Source: Spirochaetales bacterium (GTDB lineage: Bacteria; Spirochaetota; Spirochaetia; ARS1246). From it: a DNA stretch of 7,242 nucleotides. The notes under the pieces are model-generated. The model did no database searches. It saw nothing but the letters and a program-made list of their open reading frames with translations, and had not been told where the DNA came from. Below are positions 1-7,110 of this stretch, in pieces; positions within the stretch are counted from its first letter, which is position 1; each line of letters starts with the position of its first letter. Both the position numbers and the translations under genes were made by a program. Where the stretch lies: the NCBI GenBank assembly GCA_002688185.1, contig NZCE01000048.1:1-7242 (forward strand), written 5' to 3'.

Positions 1-192
1 AATCAGCAAACCGTATAAATTATGAATTCAAAAGTCTCGACCGAGGGGGGTGGGACTTGAGATTACCCTGCTGGGGAATATGATTACCCCTGACAGTTCA
101 TCCAGCGAACTGCATGGGTGAATAGAGCTTCGCCTTTCTTTTGAAGTTGACTAGTAAGGTGATTCAACTCTTCAGCTACGATTTTGCTCAAG
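1..192. other. Region downstream of the cyclase gene, no gene seen
   Basis: No open frame with a start signal is visible on either strand. Two near-identical direct repeats, GATTACCCTG (61-70) and GATTACCCCTG (82-92), begin 21 bases apart. A weak imperfect inverted repeat (143-150 with 164-173) lies about 20 bases after the cyclase stop but has a 13-base loop, a two-base bulge and no T-run, so it is not called a terminator. Confidence 0.4.
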
Positions 193-3100
193 CTATCCTC
201 GTACATCGAATCGCTCTCCAAGCGCTTGTTTTGCCAGGCTGAGCGAATACGATGCCCCGCAATTCTCGAAAATGCAGATGCTCTCGGTGAGTTGCCTCCG
301 GCGCTCCGGGTTATTCAAATCGAGGTGCTTTGCCATTTCAAAAAGAATAAACCCATGTTCGTAGGGCATTTTCATCTTTGCCGCCAAAGCCGCACCTGTA
401 GTCCACAGAGCCATCGCTTTTGCGTACTTCTTCTGAATATGGCAAAATCTACCCCTTAATAACAACGCCCGAGGTTTACCGATTGGGAAAATATTGGAGA
501 ATTTGTCTATCAGCCTAAGTCCTTTTTTGCAGTATTTTCTCACAGGCATTTCGTCGGAACCGAAACCTAACTCCCACAGAGAAAGAAATATGTCTGCAGG
601 GCACGAAAATCCCATGAGAGATGAAAAAAAACTAGGAGAGTATTTTGAGGCAATCTGCATTATGTCCAGGGCTGTATTTGCGCACTGCTGATACTCTTGT
701 TTTCTCAAGTAGTATATTGTTTTTAAAGACCATAATCCCATTAATAAGAATTTGTCAGATATCTCTTCATTTTCGCTGAGAATGTGCTCAAATTCGCCAA
801 GAGTTTGGTCGGCTTCATCATAATATTCAAATTCCAATAAAAACCCGGTCAAGAGATATAATGATTCGCAAAGGTTGTGGAGATATGGTGTTCCTCTATT
901 TAATTCATATAGCTCACGACTTAGGGCTTCACCCGCGGAAAAGTTTGCCGTGAAATAATTCATGGGGATCAGTACGCTTAGCGCATCGCTATTTCTGCGA
1001 CTATCGCCGATTTGTTCTGATTTGCCTATGGCGTCAGTAATAAGTTCTTGTGATTTTTCCCATCGGCCCATACCTCCATAGTATAAACCGACAACCGTTT
1101 TCGTGTAGCATCTAGTAGGTAGATCGTCAATATCATCAAGTGTCTGTAAAGCCTTGTCACAGTAAATGTCGGCTAACTTGTGCAAAGGCACAAATCCAAT
1201 ACCCGCGCCCAAGCTTGCATAGCTTCTTGCCAATTCCGGCGATGTGCCTACTGCTTCAGAAACGTTAAGTAAGCAGAATCCCGTGTAGTAAGATGGTATG
1301 TGTTTTCCCGTGACAAAGTAAATTTCCGTAAGGTTTTCGTAGGCACGCGAAACCATCTGCAGAATCGCTTTTTGGTCGGCTTTACGTCCGACAAACTTTT
1401 TCGGAAATAATCTGCAAAGAGCTTGAAGAGTCACCTGCCACGTAATCCCGAGAATCAAACCTGCTTTGGAAGATGGAATCGGTTTGTATGCAAGGGACAG
1501 TCCTTTTACGATATGTTTACTGCCTTCCGGGTAGTTTAGTAGGTTTACCCAAGCTTCACCAAGTTTAAATTCGCATTGCGCTTTTTTTATGTTTGTCAAT
1601 TGAAAGCCATTTGCGTCGACAAGTTTTAGCAATCGGCTATAAAAGGCAACTGCCTCTTCATTGGCGTAATTCTGCAGCGCCATTTCTCCCGATGACTCCA
1701 GGTAGCTGATAGCTCTGGATTTATCATCTGAGCGCTCAAAGTGATATGCAAGTACTTGGCAATAGGCGGCAAGTTCGCCTGCATATTTCTTTTCATACCA
1801 GCCGGCCACTTCTCGGTGCAGCTTTTCACGCTGGGAAAAAAGCATCAGATTATATATCACTTCTTGCGTCAAGATTTGCCTAAACATATAGCTGAGGTCT
1901 ATGCCGTTATACAGTTTTTGAATAATACTTAGCTGGTCGAGTGAATCGAGGTGGCCCAATAGTTGAGTTTCGGCCGAATCAGATTCATAGATATCTCTCA
2001 ACATAGAAAAAGAGAACACGCGCCCAATAATGCTGGCGGTTTTTAGTACTGACTGTTGCGCAACGAGCAATCCATCGATCCGGCTGGTGATAATGTCTCG
2101 TACATACGTCGAAACAACGCCTTGCCTGAGATTTGCTTTTGCCGAAAGTCTGAAAATGCCGTCTTCGACTGCAATCAGCCCGGAATCGCGGAGAGAATAT
2201 GCGATTTCTTCACAGAAGAAAGGATTGCCGTCCCCTTTCTCTTTCAGGATGTCGATAAACTCTTGCGGCAACTGGCCGGCACTTAAACGCTGGCGCACGA
2301 GTGATACAACATCGTCGGTGTTGAGCGGCTCGAGCCTAATCTCCGTTGCGTTTGCCGACCGCTTGAGATCTGCGATTTTTTGGTTGATATGATTGTCTTT
2401 CGGTCTGGTCACTACAACAATCATTATTGCCGGCAAACTTTCCCTTAGTTGTGACGCCAAAGCCCAGGAGCTGGAATCGAACCAATGAGCGTCTTCCAGT
2501 ATCAAAAGCAGAGGACCCGATAATTGGCTGATTCTCTCGGATATAATCAAAGTGAGAAAATTCAGGGATTTGTCGGACCGTGATTTGCCCGTCAGCAAGC
2601 GTGTTGCTTCGTTTTCCGGAATGTTTAGAGGCAAAACTGCATTTAGAAGTGGCATATGCGTTATCAGAAATGGATCATGTCTCAGTTTGCCCTCGATTCT
2701 CATCGTAGTTGCTGCGATATGATCTATTTGATCTATATTGAATATTTTCCGGAAAATGTCTCTCCAGGCATAGTAAGAGGTTGCGCTGTTTATCGAATCA
2801 CCTGCAGCCATCAGCACAGGTATTTTAAACGTATCAGGTCGTTCCACCAGATCAGCAATTAGTCGAGATTTACCGATACCGGCATCGCCCTCAATTACGA
2901 CAATTGAACCGTCACCTTTCTTTAATAAATGCAAATGGTTCTCTAGGATATTTAGCTCCGCATCGCGTCCCAGCATTGGATACGTGGTGTCGTGTTTAAT
3001 GGACAATCGCGCATCCTGTGGTTGTTGAGGAGAGACTCTAAAAACCGGAAGTGGGTTTCTCAAACCTTTGAAGCTCTGAATCCCGATTGTTTCGAAATTA

Positions 3101-4299
3101 AAAACTGATGAAGCCGTTTTCTCGATTGCTTCCGTCACAAGAATATTACCCGGGTTTGCGAGTCCCATTAATCTGGCAGCGATGTTGACTTCGTTTCCCA
3201 AAATGCCGAAAGTTCTGCGAGCACCGGAACCGTAGGTTCCGGCGTACACTTCGCCCCGGTTGATGCCGATCCGAATGTTTGAGACATAATCAAACTCAGT
3301 TTCTAATTCTGTGAGTTTTATCGAAGCCTCGACCGCCCGAAAAATATCATTTTCATGTGAAATGAGAGGTCCAAATGCTCCGTAAATGTAGCTTCCTTTA
3401 TCCCCAAATATGACTTGTAGGAGAATTGCTTCATACCGATTGAAAACATTTTGAACCTTTTTAATAAATGCATCGAGTTTTAGTCCGGCATCCCTGTCTT
3501 TGTCATAGTCAATTCCCTCAAAGTTCATAAAGATGATTGCGGGAGAACGGAATTCAGCGATAAAGCCTTTGTTTTGAGAGAGGATCTTGTAGTAAACATG
3601 ACGATGTATCCAGGGCTTACATTCCGTTTTTGTGAGCAACACATCTTCTTCCAAAGACGTCGGCTCGAAATTTTCAAGAAGATCTATTCCAACTGCAAAA
3701 TGCTCGCCTTCGGCGGAAGAGATCCACTCCTTAATATCGATGCTATTGCCAAAAAAAGAGAGCAGTTCCGCACCGATTATTATGTTATCGCTTTGAATCA
3801 ACTCCTCGGCTGCCGCAACACGGTTGAGCAGTTTTCCGCCGATAAAGTCCATTACTTGAATTCCGGGATCACCAATGAGAAACCTTCGCGCTTGACCCGA
3901 GCACACCGATATTTTGAAACCTAATCGTATTCTTGAGCCATTTGAAAAAACGACTTCCGAGAAGTCAGCCAACTGCTTCTGCATTGTCAAAGCACAATAG
4001 ACCGCGCCTCGGCAGTGGTCGGAATCAAACCAACAAGTTATAGCATCTCCGTTAAAATAGATGACGCTCCCGTGACATGCGTGGACATGCATTATCATCA
4101 CACTAAAGATTCTATTTAGATGATATGTCAGCTCTTCTGCGCCAAGCACAGCGCCCAGCTCATGAGCCAGCTTTTCAGCGATTCCGGTAAAACCGCCTAT
4201 GTCTGCAAACAAAACCGCGCCGTCAACGTAGTCATGCAGACCTTCGTCTCGCGATATTGCTCGCCGTCGATCAATTGGGATAAAGGATTTTGGCTCCAT
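193..4299 (-). CDS. Tandem class III nucleotidyl cyclase - STAND ATPase - TPR protein (soluble adenylyl cyclase-like)
   Basis: This 1368-residue protein is predicted to be a cytoplasmic signalling enzyme making a cyclic nucleotide (probably cAMP) from an NTP. Domains in order: cyclase C1 (about 25-175) with FADIGGFT (D33) and NGDAITCWF (D85), the two metal-binding Asp; cyclase C2 (about 232-422) with FGDKG (300s) and GNEVNIAAR, giving the transition-state pair N372/R376; a P-loop ATPase (about 440-720) with entry motif MLGRDAEL, Walker A GDAGIGKS (471-478), Walker B LLLILEDAHW (D603) and the STAND-type GNPFFCEE (691-698); then about 600 mostly helical TPR-like residues. C1 lacks the Asn/Arg pair and C2 lacks the first Asp (N259), so one composite site is expected, as in mammalian sAC. 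No signal peptide or membrane segment is visible. The ATG is the only plausible start: an in-frame TGA lies 27 bases upstream (4324-4326) and C1 begins about 25 residues in. The SD is weak (GAGA, 3-base spacing). Domain calls are firm; substrate and stimulus are not. Confidence 0.95.
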   Translation of the reverse strand: MEPKSFIPIDRRRAISRDEGLHDYVDGAVLFADIGGFTGIAEKLAHELGAVLGAEELTYHLNRIFSVMIMHVHACHGSVIYFNGDAITCWFDSDHCRGAVYCALTMQKQLADFSEVVFSNGSRIRLGFKISVCSGQARRFLIGDPGIQVMDFIGGKLLNRVAAAEELIQSDNIIIGAELLSFFGNSIDIKEWISSAEGEHFAVGIDLLENFEPTSLEEDVLLTKTECKPWIHRHVYYKILSQNKGFIAEFRSPAIIFMNFEGIDYDKDRDAGLKLDAFIKKVQNVFNRYEAILLQVIFGDKGSYIYGAFGPLISHENDIFRAVEASIKLTELETEFDYVSNIRIGINRGEVYAGTYGSGARRTFGILGNEVNIAARLMGLANPGNILVTEAIEKTASSVFNFETIGIQSFKGLRNPLPVFRVSPQQPQDARLSIKHDTTYPMLGRDAELNILENHLHLLKKGDGSIVVIEGDAGIGKSRLIADLVERPDTFKIPVLMAAGDSINSATSYYAWRDIFRKIFNIDQIDHIAATTMRIEGKLRHDPFLITHMPLLNAVLPLNIPENEATRLLTGKSRSDKSLNFLTLIISERISQLSGPLLLILEDAHWFDSSSWALASQLRESLPAIMIVVVTRPKDNHINQKIADLKRSANATEIRLEPLNTDDVVSLVRQRLSAGQLPQEFIDILKEKGDGNPFFCEEIAYSLRDSGLIAVEDGIFRLSAKANLRQGVVSTYVRDIITSRIDGLLVAQQSVLKTASIIGRVFSFSMLRDIYESDSAETQLLGHLDSLDQLSIIQKLYNGIDLSYMFRQILTQEVIYNLMLFSQREKLHREVAGWYEKKYAGELAAYCQVLAYHFERSDDKSRAISYLESSGEMALQNYANEEAVAFYSRLLKLVDANGFQLTNIKKAQCEFKLGEAWVNLLNYPEGSKHIVKGLSLAYKPIPSSKAGLILGITWQVTLQALCRLFPKKFVGRKADQKAILQMVSRAYENLTEIYFVTGKHIPSYYTGFCLLNVSEAVGTSPELARSYASLGAGIGFVPLHKLADIYCDKALQTLDDIDDLPTRCYTKTVVGLYYGGMGRWEKSQELITDAIGKSEQIGDSRRNSDALSVLIPMNYFTANFSAGEALSRELYELNRGTPYLHNLCESLYLLTGFLLEFEYYDEADQTLGEFEHILSENEEISDKFLLMGLWSLKTIYYLRKQEYQQCANTALDIMQIASKYSPSFFSSLMGFSCPADIFLSLWELGFGSDEMPVRKYCKKGLRLIDKFSNIFPIGKPRALLLRGRFCHIQKKYAKAMALWTTGAALAAKMKMPYEHGFILFEMAKHLDLNNPERRRQLTESICIFENCGASYSLSLAKQALGERFDVRG

Positions 4300-4694
4300 G
4301 ATTCTCGAATCTTTTGTATGCCTTCATGTACTTAACAATCCTACTTAGGAGGCATGCCATTTTACCACTTTTTGGATCAATTCAACACAGGTCTATGCAC
4401 GAGAACAATATCCGCTTCAAAGTCCACGAGGAGTCACTGGGATTTGATGATTCAGAAAATACTCGACCGGCTCCCGTTGGGGGGTTAAGTGCACTATTTG
4501 GGACGGCTATGCGTGCCCAGATGTCGTCTACGAATTCTGATTTTGCTGATTAGTACTGTTTTCGACTGACACAAGCGTAAATAAACGATTCCTTCAACTC
4601 CAATGACAAAATCAAAAATGGGCTTCGCCGGCAACTCGGAGATGGATGTACTTCCGACATGCTGAATATCTAGAAAGTAACTGCCGGTTCGCTG
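4300..4694. other. Intergenic gap without a convincing gene
   Basis: About 395 bases separate the propeller gene stop from the cyclase start. The left end holds the candidate cyclase promoter. On the plus strand an open frame runs from 4314 to 4553 (79 codons), with an internal ATG at 4395 that would give 52 residues. Its tail reads PAPVGGLSALFGTAMRAQ, which looks protein-like, but there is no well-placed SD before either ATG and I do not recognise a family. An AGGAGG at 4347-4352 sits only one base before another ATG (4354, 44 codons, different frame), too close for normal initiation. A minus-strand frame of about 36 codons near 4642-4532 is also unremarkable. No inverted repeats typical of an insertion sequence were seen. 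Confidence 0.5.
4359..4387 (-). promoter_or_regulatory. Candidate extended -10 promoter for the cyclase gene
   Basis: On the minus strand a TAAAAT box (4364-4359) is directly preceded by TGG, forming an extended -10 element. Upstream lies TGTTGA at 17-base spacing, or the overlapping TTGAAT at 15 bases, as a weak -35. Transcription would start near 4352, giving a leader of about 50 bases before the ATG at 4299. The -35 match is poor, so this rests mainly on the -10 and its position. Confidence 0.35.
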
Positions 4695-5717
4695 TCAGGG
4701 GTCGCCTGGTGCCCCTTGCCGGCCGGTTCCCGCTTCGCCGCAATCAATGCGTACTGGGGACACCGCGTAGCCCATGCCGCTTTCCCCGAACCGGTTCCCC
4801 GTGAACCAGCAATGAAGCTGGTCGTCTGCGCAGATAATGGCCGGGTATGAACGCTGCCGGTCGTCGAATGTTCCGGCTTTGCCAACGCCTAGTTCACCAT
4901 CGGGTCCTTGTCGCTCTGCCCACTTCCAGTTCAGGCCGTCCGTACTCGTTAGTCTGTGGACACGGTAAGCGGTCCCGAATGTATTGACCCACATGATGTA
5001 CCCGTCCCGGTGTTTGACGACACATGGTTTCGAACAGATGTATTCATAAGGTGTTACCCCAAAGCCGCGAGGGGCGATCAGAAGCTGATCCAGGGGCTTT
5101 TCCCAGTGAATACCGTCCGTAGATTCAGCGTAACCGATTCCTATCTCGGGAATCGTATCCCCGTGCCCTGTCTCGACACCATCGGGCTTGGCGAAGTATC
5201 TGCCGATGGCCGTGTAATACATCTGGAATTTGCCATTCTCCCGCTGTATCCAGAGACTGCCGGTGCCTTGGGAGTCATAGTCTCGGTCGAGTGGAATCAC
5301 CGGATGTTCTGGATGATAATGCCAAGTTGCACCGCGGTCATCCGAAACAGCTAAACCGGTTGTGTTCGGCAGTCTCCCGTCCGTTCGGGTGCCCCAGGCC
5401 GTGAAGTACAGGTGCCAGCGGGTGTCGGTTACCGGGAGAAGGAAGGGGAACCCCGGACCTTGATTGTTGTGCGTCGTGTCCGGCTGCGGACCTATGAGAG
5501 CATTTCCCAGAGGGCGCCACCCGTTTGGATCGGTCGCCGGAGACTGGGCTTGGAGAATATAGTTCTGGCCCTGCCGGCCACTACCCCAGTAAACCATCCG
5601 AAAGCCGTCATCAAGCGCCACTACGTGTGCTGCTCCGGCCCGGCCTTCATCAAAAGGCGGATGAAGCGAGCCGGGTGAAACGACCGGGTTCCGCATATCT
5701 ATCGTCCAATAGGGCAT
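4695..5717 (-). CDS. Five-bladed beta-propeller protein, GH43/GH32/GH130-like glycosidase clan
   Basis: Predicted cytoplasmic protein of about 340 residues with a repeating blade pattern ending in G-x-A-x-S-x-D-G-x-x-W. Clear copies, numbered from the ATG used here, are LAVSDDRGATWHYHPEHPV (about 122-140), GIGYAESTDGIHWEKP (about 193-208) and VHRLTSTDGLNWKWA (about 253-267). The end, CWFTGNRFGESGMGYA, matches the closing blade. The N-terminal NPVVSPG...PFDEGRAGAAHVV and central EYICSKPCVVKHRDGYIMW resemble segments where this clan carries its active-site acids, so a sugar-cleaving or sugar-phosphorolysing role is plausible, but the substrate cannot be read. There is no signal peptide. The frame is open from GTG at 5726, but AGGAAG (5731-5726) lies 8 bases before the ATG at 5717 and overlaps the GTG, so the ATG is preferred. 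GC (about 57%) is well above both neighbours, which hints at separate acquisition. Calling it an arabinanase, invertase or mannoside phosphorylase would be over-reading. Confidence 0.85.
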   Translation of the reverse strand: MPYWTIDMRNPVVSPGSLHPPFDEGRAGAAHVVALDDGFRMVYWGSGRQGQNYILQAQSPATDPNGWRPLGNALIGPQPDTTHNNQGPGFPFLLPVTDTRWHLYFTAWGTRTDGRLPNTTGLAVSDDRGATWHYHPEHPVIPLDRDYDSQGTGSLWIQRENGKFQMYYTAIGRYFAKPDGVETGHGDTIPEIGIGYAESTDGIHWEKPLDQLLIAPRGFGVTPYEYICSKPCVVKHRDGYIMWVNTFGTAYRVHRLTSTDGLNWKWAERQGPDGELGVGKAGTFDDRQRSYPAIICADDQLHCWFTGNRFGESGMGYAVSPVRIDCGEAGTGRQGAPGDP

Positions 5718-5725
5718 GGGTCTCA

Positions 5726-5731
5726 CTTCCT
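5726..5731 (-). promoter_or_regulatory. Ribosome binding site that decides the propeller gene start
   Basis: AGGAAG on the minus strand ends 8 bases before the ATG at 5717-5715. The alternative GTG at 5726-5724 overlaps the last base of this element and could not use it. This favours a protein three residues shorter than the longest open frame. Confidence 0.6.
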
Positions 5732-5743
5732 GGGGCGGCGCGT

Positions 5744-5767
5744 GGGATGAGCGGCCGGCTCATTCCC
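5744..5767 (-). promoter_or_regulatory. GC-rich hairpin in the leader of the propeller gene
   Basis: An inverted repeat pairs ATGAGC (5747-5752) with GCTCAT (5758-5763) around a five-base loop. It is extended by GGG (5744-5746) and CCC (5765-5767) with one bulged base at 5764. It lies between the candidate promoter and the SD. No T-run follows on either side, so it does not look like an intrinsic terminator. It could stabilise the leader or be a protein-binding palindrome; neither is shown. Confidence 0.4.
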
Positions 5768-5792
5768 TTCCCGTTGCATGCCAAAGTTCCTC

Positions 5793-5821
5793 ATTTTGCG
5801 GTATCTTTCACCCCATGTCAA
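5793..5821 (-). promoter_or_regulatory. Sigma70-type promoter candidate for the propeller gene
   Basis: On the minus strand a perfect TTGACA (5821-5816) is followed after exactly 17 bases by CAAAAT (5798-5793), four of six matches to the -10 consensus. It lies in the 172-base gap between the HyuB-like stop and the propeller ATG and points the right way. It would give a leader of about 70 bases containing the hairpin at 5744-5767. It suggests the propeller gene is transcribed apart from the hyuB-like gene. Confidence 0.5.
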
Positions 5822-5889
5822 ACCAGCTCCGATTTACCGACAAGCATAGGCACAGGACGACTATATGAATTGTCTATTTTGGTATTTGT

Positions 5890-7110
5890 CTAAGGCTCTT
5901 TATCAGCGGCAACCCCGTAATCCTTCCGTGCAGACTCAACGCTTACGAGGTCGTTCTTTACATCCTTGAGGACCTTTTCCGGATCCCGCTCGCGTGGATT
6001 GCCCCATCCTCCCGCTCCCGGAACGACGGCGCGGAGCAGATCACCGGGATTCGCATGAAATGTCTCCTTCTTTAAAGCTCTCATGTTACCGTCCGGGGTT
6101 ATATGAAATCCTTTTGCTCGTCCTCCGGATCCGCCCCCATTCAGGCCCCATGCGGGAAATACTGATCGATCTTGCCGCCATTGTACATCTACACTCTCCG
6201 TGCTCTCAATGAGGTAGTCTTTTACTATGCTAACCCCTCCTCTATATTTGCCAATACCACCGGTATCCGGTAAAAAGGAGTACTGCATAATACTGATAGG
6301 ATATTCGCGTTCAATGACTTCACAGGGCACATTGGAATAGTTTAACCAAGGTGGAGTGTGTCCATCAATTCCGTCAATGGACGGACGCCCCGGCCATGAA
6401 CCTGGCAAAAAATCTGTATAGACGAACAATGTCCCGTCCCTATTTGCACCTCCCATACATATACCAAAATCCACGTGCGTCCAACACGCAGGGCACTTGT
6501 CCGGGAGTACTTTAGCCATCGCTCCGATAATAACATCCCATAACCGTCCCAACGTTGCGCCGCGTCCGGCAACTCCGGCGGGAAACCCGGCATTGACCAC
6601 GGTGTCATAGGGTGCCAAAACAGTGACAGGCCGAATTACACCACTATTGGGTGGGATGGAAGGATCAAGAAAATATCTCAATGCGGAATTAACGATGGCC
6701 ACCGTCGAAGAGAAGGGAAGATTAATGGAACCTCGCACAGTCGGTGATGAGCCGGTAAAGTCGAAAACAAGCGTATCTCGACTCACCTTTATCTTCACCT
6801 GCAATATTACCGGATTTGAAGTAAAGCCGTCGTCATCCATCCGGTCTTCGAAATCATATTCACCGTCGGGCATCTGTTGGATGGCGGCCCTTGTCAGGCG
6901 TTCACTGTAGTCCAAAAGCTCGCCAACATAGGGGCGAACTACATCCCAACCACCATACTTCTTGATCAATTTAACAAGCTCTCTCTCACCCAAGGCGGTA
7001 GCGGCTACCTGAGACTCGAGATCTCCCAAGACTTTGTCGGAAATGCGCGTGTTCTTTTCGATGATCCGGTAAAGCGCCCTGTTGCGCTCTCCCTTTTCAT
7101 AATACTTCAA
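5890..7110 (-). CDS. hyuB: Hydantoinase B / oxoprolinase family protein (HyuB-like), 5'-truncated
   Basis: The family (N-methylhydantoinase B, 5-oxoprolinase and acetone carboxylase subunits) works with an HyuA-type partner in ATP-dependent opening of cyclic amides or carboxylation of small ketones. The 406 residues from TTG at 7110 carry family segments in order: FDFTGSSPTVRGSINLP (116-132), DPSIPPNSGVIRPV (149-162), NAGFPAGVAGR (173-183), VIEREYPI (265-272), PDTGGIGKYRGG (281-292) and the C-terminal PGAGGWGNPRERDPEKV (364-380). Full-length members are usually 520-600 residues, so roughly the first quarter is missing. The TTG is not a credible start: no SD is at proper distance, and codons upstream still encode family sequence (IYQEGLRIPP) back to an in-frame TAG at 7177-7179. 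The partner hyuA, normally 5' of hyuB, would lie beyond the right edge; the gene 3' of it here is unrelated. Either a pseudogene or a frameshifted sequence. Family membership is firm; the exact substrate is unknown. Confidence 0.88.
   Translation of the reverse strand: MKYYEKGERNRALYRIIEKNTRISDKVLGDLESQVAATALGERELVKLIKKYGGWDVVRPYVGELLDYSERLTRAAIQQMPDGEYDFEDRMDDDGFTSNPVILQVKIKVSRDTLVFDFTGSSPTVRGSINLPFSSTVAIVNSALRYFLDPSIPPNSGVIRPVTVLAPYDTVVNAGFPAGVAGRGATLGRLWDVIIGAMAKVLPDKCPACWTHVDFGICMGGANRDGTLFVYTDFLPGSWPGRPSIDGIDGHTPPWLNYSNVPCEVIEREYPISIMQYSFLPDTGGIGKYRGGVSIVKDYLIESTESVDVQWRQDRSVFPAWGLNGGGSGGRAKGFHITPDGNMRALKKETFHANPGDLLRAVVPGAGGWGNPRERDPEKVLKDVKNDLVSVESARKDYGVAADKEP

Noticed and set aside
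143..173. Inverted repeat after the cyclase stop, considered as a terminator
   Set aside because: The stem is short with a bulge and a 13-base loop, and no T-run follows on the minus strand.
2030..2392. Plus-strand open frame of 120 codons
   Set aside because: It lies wholly opposite the P-loop ATPase part of the cyclase gene, whose frame carries clear motifs; it has no SD and no family resemblance.
3574..3924. Plus-strand open frame of 116 codons
   Set aside because: It is antisense to the linker and cyclase domains of the large gene and shows no protein-family features.
4608..4640. GC-rich stretch followed by ATTTTTGATTTT on the minus strand, considered as terminator of the propeller gene
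   Set aside because: Only a three-base stem (GGC/GCC) can be drawn before the T-rich run, too weak to call.
4670..4885. Minus-strand alternative frame at the end of the propeller gene, considered as a frameshifted tail
   Set aside because: The main frame keeps the closing-blade motif up to about 20 residues before its stop, so no frameshift is needed.
4956..5354. Plus-strand open frame of 132 codons
   Set aside because: It is antisense to the propeller gene in GC-rich DNA, where long shadow frames are common; the minus frame has the blade repeats.
5525..5893. Plus-strand open frame of 122 codons crossing the gap before the propeller gene
   Set aside because: It covers the antisense of the propeller N-terminus and its promoter region; there is no SD and no recognisable protein sequence.
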